NCBI GenBank assembly: GCA_902791865.1
Contig: CADAXK010000015.1
Coordinates: 1 to 64,000, forward strand
Reading direction: 5' to 3'
Length of the DNA stretch: 64,000 nucleotides
Source of the DNA: an uncultured Bacteroidia bacterium
Lineage (GTDB): Bacteria; Bacteroidota; Bacteroidia; Bacteroidales; ML635J-15
Shown: positions 26,775 through 34,818 of the stretch, one piece after another
Numbering within the stretch: position 1 is the first letter of the stretch
Layout: each line of letters opens with the position of its first letter
Made by a program: the position numbers and the translations under genes
Notes under the pieces: generated by a model
The model's database searches: none
Seen by the model: only the letters and a program-made list of their open reading frames with translations
Told to the model about the DNA's origin: nothing

Positions 26775-28220
26775 ATGATTATGAAGAATATTGTTATAAT
26801 ACTGATAGTTGCTTTATTGTCGCTCCCTTTCGTTGCTAATGCTCAGCAGGCCAATACGCTGTATTATATGAACAGGGTGTTCCAGTCGCAGACTGTAAAT
26901 GTTTCGCAAATACCTGAAAACAAGATACAAGTTGGTGGACTTATTGTGCCTATTGCAGGTCAGTTGCCTCCGGCGTTCTATTTCAATTACGGAAACAATT
27001 CGTTCAACTATAATCACATATTGCATTTTGGTAAAGCAGAAAAGAAGGATAGCCTTGTTCTTGATTTGCCGTTGCTCATGAAGAAGGTGCATAGGAATAC
27101 TTGCATACGTGGTGAGTTTAGGCTCGATTATTTCAACTTGTCAGTCCGTACCAAAAAGAATTCTGTTATTACAGTTAATCTGTCGGACAGGTTTATGTAT
27201 GGCACTACTATACCTAAATCTCTTTTCGACTTCATTTTGAATGGAAATAAGGAGTATATGCTCGAAGGCAAGCCGCACGATATTTCAAAGTTGTCGTTTG
27301 GCTTTTCTGCATTTCACGAACTAGGTGTTGGCTATACAGCCGAAATCAGAGAGAAATTTTCTATAGGTGGACGAGTGAAACTTCTATTTGGCATGGCCGA
27401 CGTGAGTACAAAAATAACAAGTCTCGAGTTGAATACCGACCCAGATATGTATTTTATTACCGCAACCGCCGATATGCAGATCCGTAAGTCTACTGGAATG
27501 TTCGAATATGATGGCGAAGAGTTTAACTTTGGAGATATTAACCAGCTGACGGGTGACCTTGCAGCTTTTGGTAATGTGGGACTTGGTCTCGACTTGGGTG
27601 CAAGCTACAAGATTACAGACAAGATAGCTGTATCGTTGTCGGTTACCGACCTTGGTTTCATAAACTGGCTTCAGAACTCGCAGATTGCATCTACCAAGGG
27701 TGAATATACTTTCGAAGGCGTTGAACTTGGCTTCAAGGAAAACGATGAAGGAAAACTTTCGTTTGGTATCAATTCCGAAAGGTACAATATGGATCATGTA
27801 ATGGATACGCTTGTCGACTTGTTTGAAATGGAAGTTCGCGATAAAAGCTATATGACATGGTTGCCATCAAACGTATTTGTCGGTGCAACGTATCAGTTCC
27901 ACGAGAAACTTGGATTTGGCTTCCTTTATCGTGGTGAAATATACAGGAAAACATATAATCAGGCTTTGTCACTTTCTGTAAATTCTAACCTTACACATTG
28001 GCTCTCGTTGCATGCAAGTTGGTCGTTGATAAACAATACTGTAATGAATCTGGGACTTGGTTTTTCGGTAAGGGCAGGTTTCATTACTTGGTTTGTCGTA
28101 ACCGACGATGTCATTGGCTTGGTTTTCCCACAGAAAGCAAAGACAGTAAATATGCGCATGGGTTGCAACCTTACATTTGGTCATAAGAAGAAAGTTCTGA
28201 ATTCTGCAACTAGACTATAA
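26775..28220 (+). CDS. DUF5723 outer-membrane protein
   Basis: This is a 481-residue exported protein with signal peptide ending FVANAQ. The sequence matches the DUF5723 family of Bacteroidota: TLYYMNRVFQSQTVNVS near the N-terminus, then alternating amphipathic strands (FSIGGRVKLLFGMADVST, LGLDLGASYKITDKIAVSLS, NVFVGATYQFHEKLGFGFLY), as in an outer-membrane beta-barrel of the PorV/FadL type. An ATG at 26775 is used; a second ATG at 26781 is possible. The gene is within the 22-30 kb operon. Its cargo or substrate is unknown. Confidence 0.8.
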   Translation: MIMKNIVIILIVALLSLPFVANAQQANTLYYMNRVFQSQTVNVSQIPENKIQVGGLIVPIAGQLPPAFYFNYGNNSFNYNHILHFGKAEKKDSLVLDLPLLMKKVHRNTCIRGEFRLDYFNLSVRTKKNSVITVNLSDRFMYGTTIPKSLFDFILNGNKEYMLEGKPHDISKLSFGFSAFHELGVGYTAEIREKFSIGGRVKLLFGMADVSTKITSLELNTDPDMYFITATADMQIRKSTGMFEYDGEEFNFGDINQLTGDLAAFGNVGLGLDLGASYKITDKIAVSLSVTDLGFINWLQNSQIASTKGEYTFEGVELGFKENDEGKLSFGINSERYNMDHVMDTLVDLFEMEVRDKSYMTWLPSNVFVGATYQFHEKLGFGFLYRGEIYRKTYNQALSLSVNSNLTHWLSLHASWSLINNTVMNLGLGFSVRAGFITWFVVTDDVIGLVFPQKAKTVNMRMGCNLTFGHKKKVLNSATRL

Positions 28221-28227
28221 GTAAGTA

Positions 28228-29790
28228 GTGAAAAGGCAACAGGTTCATACCGCAATATATCATATAGGATTGCTATTGATGGCATTTTTCATGCCCTTGT
28301 CTATCTTTATGACCAATGCATCTATGATTATGATCGCAGTGAACTGGGTGCTGGAAGGCAAGTATAAGCAAAAGCTGAATAGGATAAGGGACAATTGGAG
28401 CATTCTAGTTTTTTGCTTAATATACATTGTTCACCTTGTATGGCTTGCGAATACGTCCAATTTTGCTTATGCAGCTAGCGACTTGCGTGTAAAGTTGCCG
28501 TTGCTAATATTGCCGATTGTTATCGGAACATCCGATTTGCTTTTGACAAAGCGCTTGAATCAAATATTATTGGCATTTGTAGGAGGCGTTTTTGTTTCGG
28601 CATGTATTGGTATATCGGCAAGTTTGCTCGGATTTGGCGATAATTTTAGGGATTTGGCCTTGTTTGTTAGCAACATAAGACTTTCGCTTATGGCATGCCT
28701 TTCCATATTCATAATATTGTATTTTGTGGACAAAGGCATATTTTTCAAGCGTTGGACAATTGTTGTTGCAGTACTTGTAATTTTGCAAATGCTGGTTTTC
28801 ATGTGGCTTATTCAGTCAATTACTGGATACGTCTGTCTGTTTGCTACTCTTATTATCGTTTTAATATCTGTTTCAATAAAGACAAAGCGTAAATTGTATT
28901 CACGCATTTGTTTGTCGCTGGCCATAGTTGTGCCATTGGTCGTAATTGGATTGTTGGCATTTTGCATACACGATTTTTATAAACCTACAGGCGAAAATGT
29001 GCAGTTGGAAAAGACTGCAAGGGGAGTTCCATACGATGAGGTGTTTTCGGACGGGACAATAGAGAATGGCAATGTAGTGTGGATGAATGTTTCGAAGCAG
29101 GAATTGGAGCAGTCGTGGAAGGAAAGAAGCGGTATTCCACTTGATAGCCTTGATAATCGCGGTCAGCATATTTATTATACGCTTTTGAGGTATATGACGT
29201 CTATTGGTCTTACTAAGGATGCCGAAGGAGTGGCAAGGTTGTCGCAGGCTGACATTAAAAATATTGAGAGCGGAGAGACAAACTACAGGTTTGTAAAAAA
29301 TGGCGGATTGCTAAATCGTATTTATGTGATAATATGGGAATTCGATGTATATCGCAAGACTGGAGACTGTAATGGTCATTCGGTGACACAGCGTGTAGAA
29401 TTCCTGAAGTACGGTTTAAAATTGATAGGACGGAATTTTTTCGCAGGGACTGGTGTCGGAGATGTAAATGATGAATATCAGGCGATATATGAGGAGGAAG
29501 GTTCCTCGTTAATGCGTGATTATTGGCATCGTGCGCACAATCAGTTTGTTACGTTCTTTATTGCATTTGGTATATTTGGATTGCTGATATGTGTTTTTGC
29601 ATGGTTTTATCCTGCTATTGCCGGATGGAAGTCACGCAACTATTATTTCATGATATTTTTCCTGATAGCTACCATATCAATGTTTTCTGATGATACGCTC
29701 GAAACATCTACTGGGGCAGTTTTCGTGGCGTTCTTTTATTCACTTTTAAGATGGACAACGGATGAAAAACGAGAAATTAATGAGGGATAA
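28228..29790 (+). CDS. O-antigen ligase / polymerase-like membrane protein, GTG start
   Basis: This is a 520-residue polytopic membrane protein with about ten hydrophobic segments and a large hydrophilic loop (about 255-385) between helices, as in O-antigen ligases. The conserved loop motif is FFAGTGVGDVNDEY followed by HRAHNQFVTFFIAFGIFGLL, the same arrangement as the family member at 5296-6540. The start is GTG: an in-frame TAA lies one codon upstream and no earlier ATG exists. It follows the DUF5723 gene by 7 bases. It may act on a surface polysaccharide handled by the proteins of this operon (inference). Confidence 0.78.
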   Translation: MKRQQVHTAIYHIGLLLMAFFMPLSIFMTNASMIMIAVNWVLEGKYKQKLNRIRDNWSILVFCLIYIVHLVWLANTSNFAYAASDLRVKLPLLILPIVIGTSDLLLTKRLNQILLAFVGGVFVSACIGISASLLGFGDNFRDLALFVSNIRLSLMACLSIFIILYFVDKGIFFKRWTIVVAVLVILQMLVFMWLIQSITGYVCLFATLIIVLISVSIKTKRKLYSRICLSLAIVVPLVVIGLLAFCIHDFYKPTGENVQLEKTARGVPYDEVFSDGTIENGNVVWMNVSKQELEQSWKERSGIPLDSLDNRGQHIYYTLLRYMTSIGLTKDAEGVARLSQADIKNIESGETNYRFVKNGGLLNRIYVIIWEFDVYRKTGDCNGHSVTQRVEFLKYGLKLIGRNFFAGTGVGDVNDEYQAIYEEEGSSLMRDYWHRAHNQFVTFFIAFGIFGLLICVFAWFYPAIAGWKSRNYYFMIFFLIATISMFSDDTLETSTGAVFVAFFYSLLRWTTDEKREINEG

Positions 29791-30250
29791 CGAGTATTTT
29801 ATGAGGTTGGCAATCGAGAAGTCGATTGAAAGTGTGGAAAATGGAGGAGGCCCTTTTGGCGCTGTTGTAGTTAAGGATGGCGAAGTCGTATCTGTAGCAT
29901 CAAATTCTGTTACTATCGACAACGACCCAACAGCTCATGCCGAGGTTAATGCTATAAGGCAGGCATGCCGTAAACTTGGCACATTCGACCTTTCTGGCTG
30001 TGAAATTTATGCATCATGCGAGCCATGTCCGATGTGCTTGGCTTCAATATATTGGGCGCGGATAGATAAGTTGTACTATGCAAACACCAAGTCCGATGCC
30101 GACAAGATTGGTTTCAGCGACAACTTCATATACGAAGAGTTTGCAAAACCCGAATCCGAACGCAGTATCAAGGTTGTTTCAATGTTGCGTGACGAAGCTT
30201 TGACTGCATTCAAGAAATGGGAAGCAAAAACCGACAAGACCGAATATTAG
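29762..30250 (+). CDS. Guanine deaminase-like nucleoside/base deaminase
   Basis: This is a 162-residue zinc deaminase of the cytidine deaminase fold. The zinc site is His59-Ala-Glu61 in PTAHAEVNAIR plus Cys90 and Cys93 in PCPMCLAS; Glu61 is the proton shuttle. The spacing, the DNDPTAHAEVNAI stretch and the GFSDNFIYEE segment match bacterial guanine deaminases (guanine to xanthine) better than tRNA adenosine deaminases. The ATG at 29762 overlaps the previous gene by 29 bases; an ATG at 29780 would overlap by 11. Both imply translational coupling. Confidence 0.88.
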   Translation: MKNEKLMRDNEYFMRLAIEKSIESVENGGGPFGAVVVKDGEVVSVASNSVTIDNDPTAHAEVNAIRQACRKLGTFDLSGCEIYASCEPCPMCLASIYWARIDKLYYANTKSDADKIGFSDNFIYEEFAKPESERSIKVVSMLRDEALTAFKKWEAKTDKTEY

Positions 30251-30282
30251 ATTTCTGGAAGATACATTTGCTACGATATTTT

Positions 30283-30314
30283 TTTGAATATTAGCGATAA
30301 CTTGTGTAGTTTTG
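30283..30314 (+). promoter_or_regulatory. Bacteroidetes-type promoter for nitroreductase
   Basis: TTTG (30283-30286), then 20 bases, then TAGTTTTG (30307-30314). The start codon follows 25 bases later. Confidence 0.65.
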
Positions 30315-30339
30315 TGGCGTTGAAAATAAAAAGTTAACT

Positions 30340-30882
30340 ATGCTAACATTCAGGGAGTTGGCTTTAAGTCGCCAAAGCACCAGAAGCTTTTCCGACAAGG
30401 AAGTTGAACTAGAAAAGATAAAAAGAATATGTGAGGTGGCAGCTATGTCGCCTTCGTCGTGCAATTCGCAGCCGTGGAAAATGCATATAGTAAGACCTAC
30501 TTATGCAAAAATCGCCGATTTACGCAAGGCATGCCAGGCTGTCGGACTTAATCCTTTCCTGGACAATGTTTCAAATTTCATCGTGGTTGAGCAGACTTTT
30601 GGAAATATGAAGTCAAAGGCTGGTGGCTTTTTCTCAAACAACGACCTGAATTCAATCGACTTGGGCATTCTGGCGGCACATATTTGTTTGGCTGCCGAGG
30701 AAGAAGGCCTTGGTACATGCATGATTGGTTCATTCAGAAATAAGATTGCCAACAAGGCTATGAATTTCAGTTCTTTCCGAAGGATAAGGCTAGTTGTCGC
30801 TGTAGGCTATGCTGCCGACGGCTACGAAATCCGCAAGAAGACAAGAAAAAACACCGAAGACATAATTGATGTAATCGAGTAA
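30340..30882 (+). CDS. Nitroreductase family FMN oxidoreductase
   Basis: This is a 180-residue flavoprotein of the nitroreductase fold. The N-terminus SRQSTRSFSDKEV carries the FMN-phosphate-binding Arg-Ser segment. MSPSSCNSQPWKMHIV is the flavin and dimer contact motif, and LGTCMIGSF and LVVAVGYAADGYEIRKKTRK match the C-terminal flavin-binding stretch. The family reduces nitro compounds, quinones or enones with NAD(P)H; the natural substrate cannot be told. It has its own promoter, and the acyltransferase gene starts one base after its stop, so the two are co-transcribed. Confidence 0.93.
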   Translation: MLTFRELALSRQSTRSFSDKEVELEKIKRICEVAAMSPSSCNSQPWKMHIVRPTYAKIADLRKACQAVGLNPFLDNVSNFIVVEQTFGNMKSKAGGFFSNNDLNSIDLGILAAHICLAAEEEGLGTCMIGSFRNKIANKAMNFSSFRRIRLVVAVGYAADGYEIRKKTRKNTEDIIDVIE

Positions 30883-30883
30883 T

Positions 30884-31786
30884 ATGGCAAAGGCAAATTG
30901 GAGCGGAAAGACTGGTGGCGGTCGTTTCGGACAGAGAGCTATGTTTAAGATTCTCCGTTCGGTCGATGTCAGGTTTGCCTATGTAGTATTGTATTTGGTC
31001 ATACCTTTCAGTATAGCATTTCGTCCGAAGCAATTTCGTGCCATATACTATATGCAAAGGAAACGCTTGCATAGGAATCCTATAATGGCTTTTGTTCAAA
31101 CTATCCGAAACTTCTTGTTGTTTGGTAAGGTGGTGCTCGACAAGTTCGCCATGTTTGCCGGCAACACTGCACAATTCAAGGTTAATGTTCGCGATCAGGA
31201 CTTGTTTTCGCAAATGCTTAGTAAAGAATGCGGTTTCATAACGGTAGGTGCACATGTGGGTAACTTCGAGATTGCAGGATGTACATTGCAGCAGTATAGC
31301 AAGAAGTTTAACTTTATTTCATGGGGTGGCGAAAGCGAGGAAATGATAAGTCATCGTCTCGAGGCGTTCAAGAAAGTCAATCCAGATGCCAAAATAATAA
31401 CAATAGGTAACAATATATCGTATCTTTTCGACATAAAATCGGCTATCGACAAAGGAGAAACTATTATTACTTCGTGCGACAGACTTTGCGGAAGTCCTAA
31501 GCACTACGATGCGGATTTTCTTGGCGAAAAAGCCTCTTTCCCGCTTGGACTTTTCTTGATTGCGACAAAACTCAAGGTTCCAGTATTGGTCGTGCACATA
31601 TTCAAGTACAGAGGTTTGAGGTACGAAGGTTTTGTGAAGGAACTGAAATACGATTCATCTATAAAGTCGGATGTTGAGCAAGCACAGTCGTTGGTTCGGC
31701 AGTATGTTGAAATACTTGAGGATTCTGTTGTCAAGCATCCGCTTCAATGGTTCAATTACTACAATTTCTGGCAACCGGTTGTGTAA
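30884..31786 (+). CDS. Lysophospholipid/lipid A acyltransferase (LpxL/HtrB family)
   Basis: This is a 300-residue inner-membrane acyltransferase. The catalytic HX4(D/E) motif is HVGNFE in VGAHVGNFEIAG, preceded by an N-terminal hydrophobic helix (FAYVVLYLVIPFSIAF). A substrate-binding stretch CDRLCG and the LGEKASFPLGLFLIATK segment follow, as in LpxL-type lauroyl/myristoyl transferases. Its probable task is adding a secondary acyl chain to lipid A. It lies one base downstream of the nitroreductase gene. Some Bacteroidales relatives act on other lipids, so the acceptor is not certain. Confidence 0.85.
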   Translation: MAKANWSGKTGGGRFGQRAMFKILRSVDVRFAYVVLYLVIPFSIAFRPKQFRAIYYMQRKRLHRNPIMAFVQTIRNFLLFGKVVLDKFAMFAGNTAQFKVNVRDQDLFSQMLSKECGFITVGAHVGNFEIAGCTLQQYSKKFNFISWGGESEEMISHRLEAFKKVNPDAKIITIGNNISYLFDIKSAIDKGETIITSCDRLCGSPKHYDADFLGEKASFPLGLFLIATKLKVPVLVVHIFKYRGLRYEGFVKELKYDSSIKSDVEQAQSLVRQYVEILEDSVVKHPLQWFNYYNFWQPVV

Positions 31787-31813
31787 TAACTGGACAAATC
31801 ATAAAATTAGCAT

Positions 31814-31821
31814 TAACTTTG
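31814..31821 (+). promoter_or_regulatory. -7 promoter element for mazG
   Basis: TAACTTTG (TAnnTTTG) lies 21 bases before the ATG at 31843 and supports that start over an upstream ATG at 31747, which would sit inside the preceding gene. The -33 region is weak. Confidence 0.5.
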
Positions 31822-31842
31822 CGGAATACAAATTTTTGCACG

Positions 31843-32619
31843 ATGGAAAAGACTTTAAAGGAATTTCAGAGATTAATTGAGATACTGGACGAACTGCGAG
31901 AGAAATGCCCGTGGGATCGCAAGCAGACAAACGAAAGCCTGCGCATACAGACAATAGAGGAGGTTTACGAACTATCGGATGCTTTGTTGAACAATGATGC
32001 AGACGAAGTGAAAAAGGAGCTTGGTGATGTGCTTTTGCATGTTGCTTTTTATGCCAAAATAGGCAAGGAGAAGGGGCAGTTCGAGTTGTACGATGTGATT
32101 CATGGTATTTGCGAAAAGCTGATTTTCCGCCATCCGCATATCTTTGGCGATGTGAAGGCCGAAACAGCCGAGCAGGTAAAGGAAAACTGGGAGCGCATAA
32201 AGCTTAAGGAAGCGCCGAAAAAGACCGTTCTTGGTGGAGTGCCAGAATCGTTGCCATCCATAATCAAGGCTTACCGCATGCAGGACAAGGCGCGTGGCGT
32301 TGGTTTCGACTGGGACAAGCGCGAGCAAGTGTGGGACAAGCTTAACGAGGAATATAACGAGGTGCTTCTCGAGACTGCAATTTCCGACAATCAGGATAGA
32401 ATTGAGGCTGAATTTGGCGACCTGTTGTTTTCGGTGATAAATGCAGCGCGGCTCTATGGTGTAAATCCCGACACTGCCCTCGAACGCACCAACCGCAAGT
32501 TCAAGAACCGTTTCGGCTACCTCGAGGAAAAGACCATACAGCAAGGTCGCGACCTCAAGGACATGACATTGGCGGAAATGGATGAAATATGGGAGGAATC
32601 GAAGAAATTGTATAAGTAA
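31843..32619 (+). CDS. mazG: Nucleoside triphosphate pyrophosphohydrolase MazG
   Basis: This 258-residue enzyme hydrolyses NTPs and dNTPs to monophosphates and pyrophosphate, cleaning the nucleotide pool. It has the duplicated MazG fold. The N-terminal unit has CPWDRKQTNESLRI, then the metal-binding EEVYELSDAL and EELGDVLLHV-type motif (here KELGDVLLHVAFYAKI). The C-terminal unit has VGFDWDKREQVWDKLNEE and EAEFGDLLFSVIN. Length is normal (about 260). It has its own -7 element. A GC-rich hairpin without a T tract lies between its stop and the RAYT gene. Confidence 0.95.
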   Translation: MEKTLKEFQRLIEILDELREKCPWDRKQTNESLRIQTIEEVYELSDALLNNDADEVKKELGDVLLHVAFYAKIGKEKGQFELYDVIHGICEKLIFRHPHIFGDVKAETAEQVKENWERIKLKEAPKKTVLGGVPESLPSIIKAYRMQDKARGVGFDWDKREQVWDKLNEEYNEVLLETAISDNQDRIEAEFGDLLFSVINAARLYGVNPDTALERTNRKFKNRFGYLEEKTIQQGRDLKDMTLAEMDEIWEESKKLYK

Positions 32620-32636
32620 TATGAATTTGCGTCTTG

Positions 32637-32652
32637 CCCGCATCTTTGCGGG
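32637..32652. repeat. REP-like hairpin directly upstream of the RAYT gene
   Basis: CCCGCA-TCTT-TGCGGG, a 6-bp stem with TCTT loop, sits 16 bases before the RAYT start. No T tract follows, so it is a poor terminator for mazG. The preceding bases TTTGCGTCTT match one half of the dispersed 20-bp palindrome. Confidence 0.7.
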
Positions 32653-32668
32653 TATTAAAACAGCATAA

Positions 32669-33733
32669 ATGCCAAACAAACCAGAACATATAGAACATGG
32701 TTGGCGATATCCGGTTGATTCAAATCGCCATCATCGCGAAAACAGCTGGGATTATTGTGGGCGAGCCATCTATCATATAACACTAGTTGTAGCAGAACGA
32801 CAACATTTGTTTGGTGAGTTAGTTGGTGACAGTGCAGAAAAAGCACAAATAGAACTCAATGAATTTGGACGCAAAGTCAATCGCTTACTTCGTGACACCC
32901 CAGAGTTCTACAAGTCAAAAGGTTATTCGCTTAGAATACTTGCGCTCAAGATTATGCCCGATCATTTGCATGTGGTTATTCATGTCCTAGACCATCTCCC
33001 CAAACCAATAGGAAATGTAATTCGAGGTTTTAAAAGTGCCTGTACGAGTCTTTTTAAGCGTACATATATTGGCGGTGATGACACCGCCGAAATGCACAAT
33101 CACACATCAACTATTCCACCAGTGATTTTGCATTTTGCTACCATCTTTGCTGACGCCGGTAGCATTTGGGAGAAAACCCCTGCAGGTTATCATGAGCGTA
33201 TCCTTCATGCGGAAGGCCAACTTAATAATATGATTTCTTATGTTCACGACAATCCTCGTCGTCTATGGCTGAAGAAAAAGCGTCCCGAATACTTTGCCGT
33301 TCAGCATAATGTGCAGTGGAATGGACATAGCTTTTCTATTGTCGGCAATATTTTGCTTTTGGATAGTTCTTTGTGGGCGGTTCATGTTCGCAGTCGCTTT
33401 TCTGAAGAGGAGGCTCGTAGCTATATGCACGAATGCATAGTTGCTGCAAGAAAAGGTGCAGTATTGGTAGGTGCATTCATTAGCCCCAAAGAAAAGCAGG
33501 TGCTTGAAATGGCAGTAGCAGAAGGCCTTCCTGTTATCTTTTTGGTGCCATATAGTTTCTCGGAATATTCCAAACCAACTGGTAAACTTATTGAAATGTG
33601 TACTAAAGGGAAAATGCTTTTTTTAACTGAAGTTTCTTCTGAAGTTAGCCCGCGCAGAAGTATATCAAGAGAGGTGTGCAATACCCTTAATGCCCTTGCC
33701 GAAGAAATGATGCAAACTACAATAATAAAATAA
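32669..33733 (+). CDS. REP-associated tyrosine transposase (RAYT) with extra C-terminal domain
   Basis: This 354-residue protein has an N-terminal Y1/HUH domain (about 30-200) of the IS200/RAYT type. The metal-binding His-Leu-His motif is His99-His101 in IMPDHLHVVIHV. RAYT hallmarks include GNVIRGFKSACTSLFKR and IWEKTPAGYHERIL, and a candidate catalytic Tyr191 lies in MISYVHDNPRRL. RAYTs cut and join single-stranded REP hairpins. The C-terminal part (about 225-354: GNILLLD, RKGAVLVGAFISPKEK, EGLPVIFLVPYSFSEY, SREVCNTLNALAEEM) looks like a Rossmann-type DprA/LOG domain (inference). It lies between mazG and a glycosyltransferase, two bases before the latter. No terminal inverted repeats or second copy is visible. 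Confidence 0.85.
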   Translation: MPNKPEHIEHGWRYPVDSNRHHRENSWDYCGRAIYHITLVVAERQHLFGELVGDSAEKAQIELNEFGRKVNRLLRDTPEFYKSKGYSLRILALKIMPDHLHVVIHVLDHLPKPIGNVIRGFKSACTSLFKRTYIGGDDTAEMHNHTSTIPPVILHFATIFADAGSIWEKTPAGYHERILHAEGQLNNMISYVHDNPRRLWLKKKRPEYFAVQHNVQWNGHSFSIVGNILLLDSSLWAVHVRSRFSEEEARSYMHECIVAARKGAVLVGAFISPKEKQVLEMAVAEGLPVIFLVPYSFSEYSKPTGKLIEMCTKGKMLFLTEVSSEVSPRRSISREVCNTLNALAEEMMQTTIIK

Positions 33734-33735
33734 AA

Positions 33736-34818
33736 ATGCCTCTCATCATTCTTTCTACCATATTATTGTTACTCCTTTTAATTCAGGCTGTCTTTTATAT
33801 CCTGCCTGCTTTTGCATTGAGGAAAAGCGATGATGAGAAATCCAATGCTGATTTGCCATCAGTTTCTGTAATAATCGCTTGTCGTAACGAATTGCAAAAC
33901 CTAAAATCGAACTTACAATACATAATCAATCAGCGATATCCTGAGTTTGAAATCGTGATTGTCGATGATAATTCCACTGATGGAACTTATGAATATGTTT
34001 CAAATTTGGCGAACCCATCTCCTTGTAGCATAAAACTTGTCAAGAATGATGGCAAAGGCAAAAAAATAGCCCTTTCGTGTGGAGTACGCGCAGCGTCTTA
34101 CGAACATTTGATTTTTACCGATGCCGATTGCCGTCCTGCTTCCGAAAAATGGATTTCGGGCATGATGTTGCACTTCGATGAGGCAAATCCACTAGTTGTT
34201 GGTTACGGCGAATTGTCGGGCAAGACTTTCGCATCCCGTTTTTCTTCGTATGATGCTACTCTTATTGCCATGCAGTATATGGGATTCGCATCTCTCGGGC
34301 ATGCCTACATGGCAGTTGGTCGCAATATTGCATATTCGCGCAAACTTTGGGATACACTTGGCGGTTTTGCATCCCATTCCGACATGGCTTCTGGTGACGA
34401 TGACCTCTTTGTCAGGGAGGCAGCAAAACATATTCGTCCTACCGTATGCTTTTTGCACGATGCAAAGACTATTTCACCAGCAAAGGATAGACTTGCCAAA
34501 TTGTTGCGGCAAAAGTCGAGGCACGTTTCAACGTCTGCAAGGTACAGTTTGCCAGATAAATTCTTGTCGGGAGGCGAAATCGTTACGCGGACATTATTTT
34601 TCGCAATGGCTGTTGCAATGATGTTTGTAAATTGGAAAATTGCACTTGCTTTTGTGGTGCTGCGATTGGCAATGGTTTTGTTTGCTTTAGGCAGGTTTTG
34701 CTCGTTGACAAAAACCGATTCCAATTTATTTATGTCGCTGATATTTGATATCTTTGCACCGATTTTTTATTTGGCATTGTTGGTTTACAGAATCTTTAAT
34801 CGGAAAACGGAATGGTAA
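33736..34818 (+). CDS. Glycosyltransferase family 2 membrane protein
   Basis: This is a 360-residue protein with an N-terminal membrane helix (LIILSTILLLLLLIQ), a GT-A fold GT2 domain and two or three C-terminal membrane helices. Hallmarks are VSVIIACRNE, VDDNSTDGT, FTDADCRP (metal-binding DxD) and SGDDDLFVREA with the late acceptor-site acidic residues. It is expected to transfer a sugar from a nucleotide donor at the inner membrane, in surface glycan or lipid glycosylation. It starts two bases after the RAYT gene and overlaps the sigma-factor gene by 7 bases. Transcription probably comes from further upstream. Confidence 0.9.
   Translation: MPLIILSTILLLLLLIQAVFYILPAFALRKSDDEKSNADLPSVSVIIACRNELQNLKSNLQYIINQRYPEFEIVIVDDNSTDGTYEYVSNLANPSPCSIKLVKNDGKGKKIALSCGVRAASYEHLIFTDADCRPASEKWISGMMLHFDEANPLVVGYGELSGKTFASRFSSYDATLIAMQYMGFASLGHAYMAVGRNIAYSRKLWDTLGGFASHSDMASGDDDLFVREAAKHIRPTVCFLHDAKTISPAKDRLAKLLRQKSRHVSTSARYSLPDKFLSGGEIVTRTLFFAMAVAMMFVNWKIALAFVVLRLAMVLFALGRFCSLTKTDSNLFMSLIFDIFAPIFYLALLVYRIFNRKTEW

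Noticed and set aside
32637-32652. Terminator of mazG
   Set aside because: The stem is followed by TATTAAAACAG, not a T tract; a REP-like element before the RAYT gene is a better reading.
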